63,163 nucleotides of DNA from assembly GCF_003628445.1 (NCBI RefSeq), contig NZ_RBZO01000007.1, positions 76,534 through 139,696 of the forward strand, written 5' to 3'. The stretch's first letter is position 1. Every line of letters starts with the position of its first letter. This document shows, in pieces, positions 53,491 to 63,052 of the stretch. The stretch is from Oceanobacillus bengalensis. Lineage in GTDB: Bacteria > Bacillota > Bacilli > Bacillales > Amphibacillaceae. The notes under the pieces are model-generated. The model saw nothing but the letters and a program-made list of their open reading frames with translations, searched no databases and was not told the origin of the DNA. The translations under genes were made by a program, and so were the position numbers.

Positions 53491-53791
53491 CTTGAAGTTT
53501 TGGAACATATAAACCTTTATTTCTTTGTTTTTATCAAAAGTAGCTTTCAAATATGTGTATTATTAAATTAAATCGTTTTTATAAATGCTAGACTATAACT
53601 TATCCAGACTGGTCTTATGAAAAAGTGGAGAATATCCAACTGAAGAGATCATCATTGAACCACTCCATAAAATGGATAGAATAAAATAGCCTCTGTTACT
53701 AGGTACCAGAAGCCTGTATTAGAGCCTGCGCACGTGGGGAAATAATGATTGAAAGAAAAAACAGCCTTTTGCACATAGGCTGTTTTTTTTC
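53491..53791 (+). other. Unassigned intergenic region ending in a strong terminator
   Basis: No protein frame is supported. A hairpin (AAAACAGCCT with AGGCTGTTTT and eight T) at 53757-53791 lies ~270 bp after the upstream gene, too far for a simple 3' end, so a separate small RNA or long 3' UTR is possible. Short stems (TATCCA/TGGATA around 53634-53680) precede it. Confidence 0.4.
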
Positions 53792-53957
53792 TTATGGATA
53801 GGCGTATTTTGAATTGCTTTACAAGTGCTCCATGTCAAGTCCTTAAACATTTATCTACGGCTATATATAACTATATTTTCATAAATGATTTTCTTAAAAT
53901 AACCTAATTGAAAAATATAATTTGAAAAAAGTATTGCGGATATTGTTACATCATGTT

Positions 53958-54008
53958 ATAAATATACATACAAACTAATAAATATACAAATATATTAATA
54001 AATATACA
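53958..54008. repeat. Three 20-bp-phased iterons (candidate operator)
   Basis: ATAAATATACA occurs exactly at 53958, 53978 and 53998, a strict 20-bp period, ending 17 bp before the M20 gene start. Such phasing places three sites near the same face of the helix. The half-palindromic AATAAATATACA resembles an ARG box (AhrC/ArgR) at 10-11 of 13 positions, which would fit an amino acid importer, but this is tentative. Confidence 0.6.
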
Positions 54009-54025
54009 TTAAATCGGAGGCCGTC

Positions 54026-55207
54026 ATGAAGGAAAGATTAAGTGGAGAACTTGGAGAGATAAAAGAAAAACTATGGTCAATTAATAAGCAAATGTACGAT
54101 AACCCTGAACTAGGTGATCAGGAATATGATTCAATGAAGCGAATAACTAATTTATTGAAAGAGCATAAATTTACGATTGAAACTGGAGTGGTAAATAGAC
54201 CTACAGCTTTCAAGGCTGAATACATAAGCAACAAACCCGGTCCGACAATTGCTTATTTAGCAGAATATGATGCGTTACCGGGTGTGGGACATGGTTGTGG
54301 TCATAACCTAATTGGAACAATGAGTGTCGGGGCTGGCATTGTCCTTAGCAAACTAGTAAATACAATTGGTGGTCGTGTTGTTGTGTTAGGTACACCTGCA
54401 GAAGAAACAAATGGCGCAAAGGTTTCGATGAGTGCTGAAGGGATTTTTAATGATATCGATGTTGCAATGATTCTACATCCGAGCGACCAATCATATGAAA
54501 GTGGGGATTCACTTGCGATGGATGCCATTCAGTTTGCATATACTGGTAAGTCTAGTCATGCTGCATCGTCCCCGGAAAGAGGAATTAACGCATTAGATAG
54601 TGTTATCCAGCTTTTTAACGGAATAAATGCACTAAGGCAGCATGTAACTTCTGATGTAAGAATTCATGGTGTTATTCCAGAAGGTGGACAAGCAGCAAAT
54701 GTTGTTCCAGATTATGCGGTGGCACAATTCTATATTCGTGCAAGTAATCGTGACTATTTAAATGAACTCATCTGCAAAGTAAAACATATTGCAGAAGGAG
54801 CAGCACTAATGACAGGTGCGACACTTGAAATCTCAAATTATGAGTTGAGTTATGACAATATGATAACGAACGATACTTTGTCTAAAATCTTCACAAAAAA
54901 CTTAGCCGAAACGAGTGAACTAGCTATTCATGCTACGAAGAATGGCAGTGGTTCTATTGATATGGGGAATGTAAGCCAAGTTGTTCCTGCGATTCACCCT
55001 TATATAGGGTTGAATAAACCAGGCTTGGTTCATCACACCAAAGAATTTGCTGATCAAACAATTACAAAAGACGGTTATCAAACCCTTGTTAGCGGAGTAT
55101 TAGCACTAGCGCAAACGGGGTATGACGTAATAAATGACGCAGCACTACTAAAAGCAATCCAAGAAGAATTTAAGTATTCAAAACTAGAGCAAAAGGGAGA
55201 ATTATAA
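54026..55207 (+). CDS. M20-family amidohydrolase (aminoacylase/AbgB-like)
   Basis: A 393-residue M20D-type metalloenzyme. Metal and catalytic motifs: AEYDALPGVGHGCGHNLIG, GTPAEETNGAK (Glu-Glu), and SHAASSPERGINALD in the lid dimerisation domain (about 175-285); the late HHTKEF carries a ligand His. Family members deacylate N-acyl amino acids or hydrolyse dipeptide-like or folate-derived amides. It starts 9 nt after GGAGG and is followed after 3 nt by the ABC binding protein, resembling the B. subtilis yxe and ytm operons where an importer and an M20 deacylase work together. Confidence 0.87.
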   Translation: MKERLSGELGEIKEKLWSINKQMYDNPELGDQEYDSMKRITNLLKEHKFTIETGVVNRPTAFKAEYISNKPGPTIAYLAEYDALPGVGHGCGHNLIGTMSVGAGIVLSKLVNTIGGRVVVLGTPAEETNGAKVSMSAEGIFNDIDVAMILHPSDQSYESGDSLAMDAIQFAYTGKSSHAASSPERGINALDSVIQLFNGINALRQHVTSDVRIHGVIPEGGQAANVVPDYAVAQFYIRASNRDYLNELICKVKHIAEGAALMTGATLEISNYELSYDNMITNDTLSKIFTKNLAETSELAIHATKNGSGSIDMGNVSQVVPAIHPYIGLNKPGLVHHTKEFADQTITKDGYQTLVSGVLALAQTGYDVINDAALLKAIQEEFKYSKLEQKGEL

Positions 55208-55210
55208 ACG

Positions 55211-56023
55211 ATGAAACGATCATTTGGAAAATTAATTTTTATGGCATTATTAATCGGATTATTAACAGCATGTGGAACATCGGATTCAGAGAATGAAGAT
55301 AGTGCTGCTAGTGAAACAAATAGTACGGTAACAGAGGATGTAGAATCTGCAGATGAAAAAGTATTGAAAATGGCTACTTCAGCTGATTTTCCTCCATTCG
55401 AATCGTATGATATAAACGGTGAATTTGAAGGATTTGACATTGAATTAGCACAATTAATTGCTGATGAATTAGGATATGAGTTAGAGATTGAAGATATGGG
55501 CTTCGATGGTTTAATTGGTGCTTTACAATCTGAAACAGTTGATATAGTGATGTCAGGTATGAGTGCAACCGAAAAAAGAAGACAGAATGTTGACTTTTCA
55601 ATTGAATATCATCGTTCAGGAGAAATGTTTGTATCACAAGCAGATGCAGGTATTGAGGTACTAGAAGATCTAGAAGGAAAAGTAGTGGGTGTACAACTTG
55701 GTACGATTCAAGAAGAAGGTGCCGATAAATTAAGTGATGAATATGGTTTTGAAGTGAAAAAACTTGATGATGCGAATACCCTTATCCAAGAGTTAAACAC
55801 CAACCGTATTGATGTAGCTTACATGGATAAAACCGTAGCGGTGGGTTATATCAATGAATTAGGATTAGTAGGTTTTGATGATCCTACAACTGTCTCACCA
55901 GGAATGGCGATTGCTTTTCCGAAAGATAGTGAAATGATAGAAGAAGTAAATACAGTATTAGAAGAATTAATTGATAGTGGTAAAGTAGAAGAATTAGAAG
56001 ATAAATGGTTATCAGAAGAATAA
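55211..56023 (+). CDS. Polar amino acid-binding lipoprotein (ArtP/YqiX-like)
   Basis: A 270-residue SBP_bac_3 lipoprotein: lipobox LLTACGT, an acidic linker, then ATSADFPPFESYD, the FDIELAQLIADELGY segment, GFDGLIGALQSETVDIVMSG and MSATEKRR (the Arg contacting the amino-acid carboxylate). Closest by eye to arginine/lysine/histidine or cystine-type proteins. First of three importer genes after the M20 gene. Ligand not certain. Confidence 0.87.
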   Translation: MKRSFGKLIFMALLIGLLTACGTSDSENEDSAASETNSTVTEDVESADEKVLKMATSADFPPFESYDINGEFEGFDIELAQLIADELGYELEIEDMGFDGLIGALQSETVDIVMSGMSATEKRRQNVDFSIEYHRSGEMFVSQADAGIEVLEDLEGKVVGVQLGTIQEEGADKLSDEYGFEVKKLDDANTLIQELNTNRIDVAYMDKTVAVGYINELGLVGFDDPTTVSPGMAIAFPKDSEMIEEVNTVLEELIDSGKVEELEDKWLSEE

Positions 56024-56052
56024 GAGACATCATGAGGGGCAGGTGTTAGGGC

Positions 56053-56712
56053 ATGGATTTGGATTTTAACCAGATTGTGCCTTATATTCCATTTGTATTA
56101 GAAGGAATATGGGCTACATTACAATTTGTAATTGTTTCTATTGTTGTAGGATTATTACTAGGTACAGTTTTGGCATTATGTAAAATAACAAAGATTTCTA
56201 TATTAAGAGTGTTTGCCAACGTGTATACTTCCATTTTTAGAGGAACCCCATTAATTTTACAATTGATGCTTATCCATTATGCTGTTCCGCAAATTACTGG
56301 ATATGATATTCCAGCCTTCTTATCTGCTATTCTAGCATTTGGATTAAATTCAGCAGCATATGTATCTGAGATTATTCGTGCAGGTATAATGGCAGTCGAT
56401 AAAGGACAAATTGAAGCGGCAGAAGCGCTTGGTGTACCATATAAACCGATGATGCTACATATCATCATGCCGCAAGCGGTGAAAAATATTTTACCAGCAT
56501 TAATGAACGAATTCATTACACTAACAAAGGAATCAGCGATTGTATCAACGATTGGTTACCTAGATCTAATGCGTCGTGCACAAATCGTTCAGGCTGATAT
56601 TTACCGTGCCTTTGAACCGCTATTATTTGCAGGGGCAATTTATTGGGTAATGGTGTTTATCTTGACGAAGATTGGTGGACTAGTAGAGCGGAGGTTAAGA
56701 CAAAGTGATTAG
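56053..56712 (+). CDS. Polar amino acid ABC permease (ArtQ-like)
   Basis: A 219-residue HisMQ-type permease with five membrane segments, the HisM motif [14 protein letters not shown] and the EAA loop [20 protein letters not shown]. It probably forms a homodimer since only one permease is encoded. ATG 56053 follows GGGGCAGG; it overlaps the ATPase gene by 8 nt. Confidence 0.9.
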   Translation: MDLDFNQIVPYIPFVLEGIWATLQFVIVSIVVGLLLGTVLALCKITKISILRVFANVYTSIFRGTPLILQLMLIHYAVPQITGYDIPAFLSAILAFGLNSAAYVSEIIRAGIMAVDKGQIEAAEALGVPYKPMMLHIIMPQAVKNILPALMNEFITLTKESAIVSTIGYLDLMRRAQIVQADIYRAFEPLLFAGAIYWVMVFILTKIGGLVERRLRQSD

Positions 56713-57421
56713 TGCAACAGAGATAACAAAAGTTTTTGGCAAAAATACAGTGTTAAAGAACATTTCTACAACGATAAATAAAGGAGAAGTAGTGGCGATT
56801 ATAGGCCCGTCTGGCTCTGGTAAATCTACTTTTCTACGATGTTTAAACCTTCTTGAGGAGCCAACTTCGGGCGAGATTGCAATTAAAGATGTAAAAATGA
56901 CAAATAAAAACAAACTAGAAATTCGAAAAAACATCGGAATGGTTTTTCAACAGTTTAACTTGTTTCCGCACATGACAGTTCTGGAAAATGTCACATATGC
57001 ACCTCGAAAGGTTAAGAACATACCTAATGATCGTGCGCATGAAATAGCGAAAGAGTTACTCGCAAAAGTTGGTTTGACCGACAAAGAGGATGCCTATCCC
57101 AACCGTCTATCTGGTGGGCAAAAACAACGTGTGGCAATAGCGAGAGCTCTGGCCATGGAACCTGAAATTATGTTATTTGATGAGCCGACATCAGCACTTG
57201 ATCCAGAAATGGTAAAGGAAGTTCTTGATGTCATGAAGGATTTAGCCAATACTGGGATGACGATGGTTATTGTAACCCATGAAATGAACTTTGCAAAGGA
57301 AGTTGCAGATAGAGTGATGTTCTTAGATGATGGTGTTCTTATGGAAGAAGGAGAGCCAGAAGAGTTCTTTAATAATCCTAGCACAGATCGGGCTCAAGAC
57401 TTTTTATCAAAGGTATTATAA
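56705..57421 (+). CDS. Polar amino acid ABC ATPase (ArtR-like)
   Basis: A 238-residue ATPase: Walker [11 protein letters not shown]-loop [18 protein letters not shown], signature [12 protein letters not shown], Walker [13 protein letters not shown], switch VTHEMNFA. It uses a GTG start overlapping the permease end, indicating coupled translation. Last gene of the M20-importer operon. Confidence 0.93.
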   Translation: MISATEITKVFGKNTVLKNISTTINKGEVVAIIGPSGSGKSTFLRCLNLLEEPTSGEIAIKDVKMTNKNKLEIRKNIGMVFQQFNLFPHMTVLENVTYAPRKVKNIPNDRAHEIAKELLAKVGLTDKEDAYPNRLSGGQKQRVAIARALAMEPEIMLFDEPTSALDPEMVKEVLDVMKDLANTGMTMVIVTHEMNFAKEVADRVMFLDDGVLMEEGEPEEFFNNPSTDRAQDFLSKVL

Positions 57422-57428
57422 ATTTATG

Positions 57429-57461
57429 AAAACCATCCAATATAAGAATTGGATGGTTTTG
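57429..57461. terminator. Bidirectional terminator
   Basis: AAAACCATCCAAT pairs perfectly with ATTGGATGGTTTT around a short loop, with T runs on both strands, between the convergent ABC ATPase and glutathione peroxidase genes. Confidence 0.9.
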
Positions 57462-57468
57462 TTTATCC

Positions 57469-57951
57469 CTACAACAATTTCTTGATTTCCTTTTCTAAAC
57501 TGTCTGGTTTGGTTTGTGGTGCGAAACGATTAACTAATTTACCGTTTTTATCCACTAGGAATTTAGTGAAATTCCATTTGATGTTTTCAGTTAAGAGCCC
57601 TTTTGCCTCATGCGTAAGATGTTTAAATAATGGATGCGCGTTTTCACCGTTTACATCAATTTTACTAAACATTTGAAATGTTACCCCATAATTTTTTTGG
57701 CAAAAATTCGATATTGCATCATCAGAATCAGGGTCCTGGTTACCAAACTGATTACATGGAAAGCCGAGAATTTCTAAGCCTTTGTCTTTATATTTCTCAT
57801 ATACTCTTTGTAGTCCTTCAAATTGTGGTGTTAAACCACATTCACTTGCGGTATTAACGATTAGCAATACATTTCCTTTATAATCGGATAAAGACTTTTC
57901 TTCATCGTTTATCGTTTTTGCTGTAAATTCATATACACTCACATTGATCAC
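57469..57951 (-). CDS. Glutathione peroxidase family protein (BsaA-like)
   Basis: A 160-residue thioredoxin-fold peroxidase. Peroxidatic Cys38 (not selenocysteine) lies in [13 protein letters not shown]; the other family motifs [13 protein letters not shown] and [13 protein letters not shown] are intact (Gln and Trp of the catalytic tetrad). Members of this group normally use thioredoxin; Bacillaceae make bacillithiol rather than glutathione. AGGGAGG precedes the ATG. Single gene. Confidence 0.93.
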   Translation of the reverse strand: MINVSVYEFTAKTINDEEKSLSDYKGNVLLIVNTASECGLTPQFEGLQRVYEKYKDKGLEILGFPCNQFGNQDPDSDDAISNFCQKNYGVTFQMFSKIDVNGENAHPLFKHLTHEAKGLLTENIKWNFTKFLVDKNGKLVNRFAPQTKPDSLEKEIKKLL

Positions 57952-58044
57952 CCTCCCTTATTAGGAAGAATAGCAATTGGTTATTAAACTGTCAAAATAT
58001 TGGTATACAAAAAAAGCGACCAATAAATGATCGCCCCCATAACA

Positions 58045-59016
58045 TTATGCTTCTTGATGTTCAAATGATTCTCCTAAAGCTTCAAGTCTTGCTTCTACTT
58101 CTTCTCTTGATAAATCATGCTCTTGTATATAAAGGTTACGTGGGTGTACGCGACATTCATGTGAACAGCCACGCATATGTTTATGTTCGTTCTCCTCAGA
58201 ACATAGAATTTGTTTATTACATTCTGGATTGGCACAGTTTACATATCGTTCACAAGGTTCGCTATCAAAATAGTCTACACCAACGATAACGTGTTCCTTT
58301 CGATTAACTGGTACAGCAATACGTTCATCAAATACGTATAATTGTCCATCCCATAACTCACCTTGGACTTCAGGGTCTTTCCCGTACATAACAATTCCGC
58401 CATGCAATTGTGCTACATCCTCGAAGCCCTCTTTAACTAACCAGCCAGAGAATTTTTCACAACGAATTCCACCTGTACAATATGTGAGAACTTTTTTACC
58501 TTCTAAAATGTGTTTATTCTCTTGTATCCACGTAGGCAATTCGCGGAATGATTCAATATCAGGGCGAACGGCATTACGGAAATGGCCAAGATCGTACTCA
58601 TAGTCATTACGGGCATCAACAACGATTGTATCTTCCCGTTGCATTGCTTCATAAAATTCTTTTGGCTCCAAGTATTTTCCTGTTGTTTCAAGGGGGTTAA
58701 CATCTTCTTCTAAACGAAGTGTTACCAATTCTTTTCTAGGTCGTACATGCATTTTCTTAAAGGCATGTCCATCATGTTCATCGACTTTAAATACCATATT
58801 GGCAAATCGAGGGTCATTATGCATTGCTTCCATGTATTTATTTGTTTGTTCAGTCGTCCCTGAAACAGTCCCGTTTATTCCTTCTTCCGCTACCAATATA
58901 CGGCCCTTTAATTCAAGGTCTTTACAAAATTGAAGATGCTCTTTTGCGAATGCTTCTGGATCTTCAATATGCACATAGTTGTAATACAGTAAAACCTGAT
59001 AATCTTTGTTTTCCAT
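58045..59016 (-). CDS. trhO: tRNA U34 hydroxylase TrhO (YceA/YbfQ family)
   Basis: Oxygen-dependent hydroxylation of uridine 34 in tRNA (ho5U). The 323-residue protein has an N-terminal UPF0176 domain ([20 protein letters not shown]), a rhodanese domain (about 125-225) with active-site [13 protein letters not shown], and a cysteine-rich C-terminus ([21 protein letters not shown]) that may bind metal. It is of full length for the family. Monocistronic. Confidence 0.93.
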   Translation of the reverse strand: MENKDYQVLLYYNYVHIEDPEAFAKEHLQFCKDLELKGRILVAEEGINGTVSGTTEQTNKYMEAMHNDPRFANMVFKVDEHDGHAFKKMHVRPRKELVTLRLEEDVNPLETTGKYLEPKEFYEAMQREDTIVVDARNDYEYDLGHFRNAVRPDIESFRELPTWIQENKHILEGKKVLTYCTGGIRCEKFSGWLVKEGFEDVAQLHGGIVMYGKDPEVQGELWDGQLYVFDERIAVPVNRKEHVIVGVDYFDSEPCERYVNCANPECNKQILCSEENEHKHMRGCSHECRVHPRNLYIQEHDLSREEVEARLEALGESFEHQEA

Positions 59017-59254
59017 TTTGTTACCACCTATTCATTTATATTTGCAAGATACAAATGTATATGGTTGAATTGATTCATTTTTAGTCTTGCAAGAACTTAT
59101 TTTACCACGTTTATATGCTTTCTTCCACCCCATAAAAAATTACCAAAAATGTAAGGTGTCAGCATTTTGAGTCCAACATATTCTTTTAAACAAGCAACAC
59201 TCCTTTAGAAAAAGCCATTTTGAACGGTTATTATTATTCATGGATTGCCACTAA

Positions 59255-59290
59255 TGTAAACGTTAATAACAGGTGTTTCCATAGTATAAT
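59255..59290 (+). promoter_or_regulatory. cre-like site and -10 before a decayed transporter gene
   Basis: TGTAAACGTTAATA (59255-59268) agrees with the cre consensus TGWNANCGNTNWCA at all but one defined base. AGTATAAT with TATAAT at 59285-59290 lies 27 bp before the pseudogene ATG. The cre would overlap the -35 region, fitting carbon catabolite repression of the former transporter. Confidence 0.5.
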
Positions 59291-59316
59291 TGAGACATAA
59301 GAAAAATGTAATTTCT

Positions 59317-60010
59317 ATGAATAAAGATATGATTTCCTTATTGGTAGCATTTGCGGTATTAATTATTATATTATTAATACCGAATCCAGAATCAATTGTT
59401 GTTAGTTATTCTGTAAGCGCTGTTTTTACTGTCAGTTTATTAACCAGGCAGACTTGTAATAGGTACAATCGTTGTAAGTTATATTCTTGCACTATTTGTT
59501 AATAGTGTTATAGCCCGTGCAGGAATCCCTGTTCCAATTTTACTAGGATTATTGCAGCATTTGGTCTTGCAAAGGAAAGTAAGTTGGCTGCATACGCATG
59601 ATTACAGCTATCCAATCTATCTCAATCTGGAATTTGGGTATTGGAACAGCGGCAGCACAGAACATGGCTTTAGGTTTTATAGGATCAGAATTTGGTTATG
59701 ATGGTACTTGGGGCAAGTAGTTTTTATATCTAGCTCCATCTGCACTCTCCAATTGTAATCGCTTTAGTAGTTGGGATGGCAGATAAAGGATTTAATGGGA
59801 TAGGACTCGTATGAATTATGCAATTTGTTATTAGCTTTACCCTGTAAATGCCCTACATAGTATGCATGCATACGGTACAGATATCTTCACAGCTAAGGAA
59901 TTTCTTAAAGCGAGTATTCCAATTATGGTTATTGGTTTCCTAATTAATCATCCTTTTTAGTGCAACTTACTGACAATGGATTGGCTTATTATAAGAAGAA
60001 GTACATGTAA
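59317..60010 (+). pseudogene. Degraded anion/carboxylate transporter gene
   Basis: Translations in all three plus frames give successive pieces of one polytopic membrane protein: MNKDMISLLVAFAVLIII, then after a frameshift near 59450 GTIVVSYILALFVNS and IARAGIPVPILLG, then IQSISIWNLGIGTAAAQNMA, IVIALVVGMADKGF and FTAKEFLKASIPIMVIGFLI. At least four frameshifts or stops interrupt it. The pieces resemble sodium-coupled dicarboxylate/anion symporters (DASS-like), but assignment is by eye only. Non-functional. Confidence 0.65.
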
Positions 60011-60108
60011 TATAACAAAGGGGATTTGGGGATTGTAGTAATAGAGAATGCTGAATATAACACATTATAATATTCTTTAAAATACGAAAATATTAGGAGT
60101 GTAAGCTT

Positions 60109-62958
60109 ATGGACAACCAGAGTGGAATAAACCCATATAACAGTCTTAGTGGGTCCAATATGGGCTATGTACTAGAACAATATGATATCTATTTGACGAA
60201 TCCAAATGAAGTAGATGAAAGCTTTAAAGAATTATTTAACACTTGGGGTGCTCCACAACCTTCCGATTATAATATAGGGCAGCGGTCGGCAGAGGTTTTA
60301 AACCCAAATGTCGTGATCAATAAAATGAGAAAACTAGCCAAGGCTATGGATTTGGCGGAGAACATACGTAAAAATGGTCATTTAGAAGCAGACATAAATC
60401 CATTAAAGAAACCGAAAGTTAAAAAGTTACTAGAATTATCAACCTATCATTTAACAGAGGAAGACTTGAAGGAGATTCCTGCAGAATTTATTTGTAAAGA
60501 CCATCAAGAACAATTTAAAGACGGTCTTGCTGCAATCGAATATCTGAAACAGATTTATACAGGGACAGTTGGGTTTGAAGTAGAACATGTTGACCCAATC
60601 GAAAAAACATGGCTAAAATCAAAAATCGAATCTGGATATACAATTCCGAATTATTCTGTTGCTGAGAAGGAAGCAATACTAAAACAATTATGTGATGCTG
60701 AGGGATTTGAACAATTTATAGGGAAAACATATGTTGGGCAAAAGCGCTTCTCTATTGAGGGATTAGAAACGATGATACCACTTATTAATGAAATCGTTGC
60801 ACAATCAGCTGAATATGGAGTAAATGATGTGGCAATTTCTATGGCCCATCGAGGAAGATTAAATGTACTCACACATATTTTAGAAAAACCATATGAAGCA
60901 ATGCTATCACAATTCCAGCATTCCAAATGGGTTAATGAGGATCCTTCTCTTGAGCTAACAGAGGGTATTACTGGAGATGTGAAATACCATTTAGGTGCTG
61001 TGAAACAGAAAAAAGTTGGAGATAAGATGGTCAGAGTCTCCCTTGCAAATAACCCGAGTCATTTAGAGTTTGCTGGTACAGTTGTAGAAGGCTATGCAAG
61101 AGCGCTACAAGATGATAGGAAAGAAGCGGGCTATCCAAAACAAGACGTCAATAAGGCTGTCCCTATTTTAGTACATGGTGATGCTGCAATAGCTGGCCAA
61201 GGAATTGTACAGGAAATTTTTAATTATGCGCAGGCAGAAGCTTATGGTACTGGTGGTACGATTCATCTTATAGCGAATAACCATATTGGATTCACAACGG
61301 AAAGTAAAGATGATCGGTCTACTGAATATGCTAGTGATATCGGCAAAGGATACAATATTCCCATTTTGCATGTTAATGCAGATGACCCAGAAGCATGCTT
61401 AGCAGTAGCTAGGTTGGCATTTGAATACAGGCAAACATTTAGGAAAGATGTATTAATTGACTTAAGCGGGTATCGTCGTCTCGGTCATAATGAAATGGAC
61501 GAACCGAGAATGACTAGTCCAGTAACGTATGCCGCAGTTGACGGGCACCCAACGATTACCGCTGTATATAAAGGGAAACTTATCGAGGGAAAATCGTTAT
61601 CTGAAAATCGAATAAATGAAATTTTTTCAGAAACACAGGAGAAACTGCAAAAGGCATATAAAAATATAGATCAAGAAGCCGAAGAATTACGTACGACTTT
61701 AGAAAGACATGAAGCTTATGGAAGTGAACTTCCTAAAGTAGATACAGCAGTCGATAAAGCCACATTAACACAAATTAATGAAGAATTATTACAATGGCCA
61801 GAAGGATTTAATGTATTTAGGAAGCTTGAGAAGATTCTAAATCGCAGACGTGATGCAATTGAAAAACAGAAGAAAATTGATTGGGGACATGCAGAGGCTT
61901 TAGCTTTTGCAACAATTCTTAAAGATGGTACGCCAATCCGTCTAACAGGTGAAGACTCTGAACGAGGGACTTTCTCACATCGTAATGTTGTTTTATCCGA
62001 TGAAAAAACGGGTGAGAAATATAGTCCAATGCATACGATTAGCACATCAAATGCTTCCTTTGATATACGAAATAGTACGCTTTCAGAAAATGCGATATTA
62101 GGATTTGAATATGGTTATGATGTTGCTTCTCCTGAAACACTGGTTTTATGGGAAGGGCAGTTCGGAGACTTTGCAAATGGTGCGCAAGTAATTATTGATC
62201 AATTTATTGCGTCTGGGAGAGAAAAGTGGGGCCAAAAATCTGGAATGGTATTACTCTTACCTCATGGATATGAGGGACAGGGGCCAGAGCATTCTAATGC
62301 AAGACCTGAACGTTACTTGCAATTAGCTGCTGAAAACAACTGGACTGTTGCTAATTTCTCTACAGCAGGTAATTACTTCCATGCATTAAGAAGACAAGCA
62401 GCCATTCTAAAAACAGACGAGGTTAGACCACTCATAATCATGTCGCCGAAGAGTTTGTTACGACATGCTTCTGCTGGGGTGTACTTAGAAGAATTAACGA
62501 ATGGTCAATTTGAACCAATCATTGAGCAACCTGGACTAGGAACAAAACCAGATAAAGTAGAGCGTGTTGTGCTTTCAACAGGTCGCTTGGCGGTTGAGCT
62601 ATCAGATCATGTAGAGAAGAGCCCAGAAAGTTATGACTGGTTGGATATTATTCGTGTTGAGGAACTCTATCCATTCCCAGAAGAAAATATTGAGCATGTA
62701 TTAAATAAATATAAAAATCTAAAAGAAATTGTTTGGACACAGGAGGAGCCACAAAATATGGGTGCATGGACATTTATCGCTCCTCGCTTACAAAAAATTG
62801 CACCGAAAGATATTATAGTAACCTATAATGGACGTCCTGATATGGCAAGCCCATCTGAAGGGGATCCACGTGTTCATAAACAAGAACAAGAAAGAATTAT
62901 TTCGAACGTACTAACACAAACCAAGACAGTAACAGGTAAAACACCTGTTAAAAAGTAA
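60109..62958 (+). CDS. odhA: 2-oxoglutarate dehydrogenase E1 component
   Basis: TPP-dependent E1 of the TCA-cycle 2-oxoglutarate dehydrogenase complex, 949 residues as expected for Bacillus OdhA. The N-terminal FNTWGAPQPS segment, SMAHRGRLNVLTHI, VHGDAAIAGQGIVQE (TPP/Mg), HLIANNHIGFTT and the C-terminal pyrimidine-domain motifs WEGQFGDFANGAQVIIDQFI and LPHGYEGQGPEHSNARPERY are intact. The site TAGGAGTG precedes ATG. The partner gene odhB normally follows at once; here an IS3-family end starts 95 bp after the stop. Confidence 0.96.
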   Translation: MDNQSGINPYNSLSGSNMGYVLEQYDIYLTNPNEVDESFKELFNTWGAPQPSDYNIGQRSAEVLNPNVVINKMRKLAKAMDLAENIRKNGHLEADINPLKKPKVKKLLELSTYHLTEEDLKEIPAEFICKDHQEQFKDGLAAIEYLKQIYTGTVGFEVEHVDPIEKTWLKSKIESGYTIPNYSVAEKEAILKQLCDAEGFEQFIGKTYVGQKRFSIEGLETMIPLINEIVAQSAEYGVNDVAISMAHRGRLNVLTHILEKPYEAMLSQFQHSKWVNEDPSLELTEGITGDVKYHLGAVKQKKVGDKMVRVSLANNPSHLEFAGTVVEGYARALQDDRKEAGYPKQDVNKAVPILVHGDAAIAGQGIVQEIFNYAQAEAYGTGGTIHLIANNHIGFTTESKDDRSTEYASDIGKGYNIPILHVNADDPEACLAVARLAFEYRQTFRKDVLIDLSGYRRLGHNEMDEPRMTSPVTYAAVDGHPTITAVYKGKLIEGKSLSENRINEIFSETQEKLQKAYKNIDQEAEELRTTLERHEAYGSELPKVDTAVDKATLTQINEELLQWPEGFNVFRKLEKILNRRRDAIEKQKKIDWGHAEALAFATILKDGTPIRLTGEDSERGTFSHRNVVLSDEKTGEKYSPMHTISTSNASFDIRNSTLSENAILGFEYGYDVASPETLVLWEGQFGDFANGAQVIIDQFIASGREKWGQKSGMVLLLPHGYEGQGPEHSNARPERYLQLAAENNWTVANFSTAGNYFHALRRQAAILKTDEVRPLIIMSPKSLLRHASAGVYLEELTNGQFEPIIEQPGLGTKPDKVERVVLSTGRLAVELSDHVEKSPESYDWLDIIRVEELYPFPEENIEHVLNKYKNLKEIVWTQEEPQNMGAWTFIAPRLQKIAPKDIIVTYNGRPDMASPSEGDPRVHKQEQERIISNVLTQTKTVTGKTPVKK

Positions 62959-63052
62959 AGTAGCCCAAGGGCTGAGATAAATTTGTTTTTACTAAAGGAT
63001 AATCTGAACATGGTTAGAGTATGTAATCCGCTCTGGAAATATACTTCGCTTT

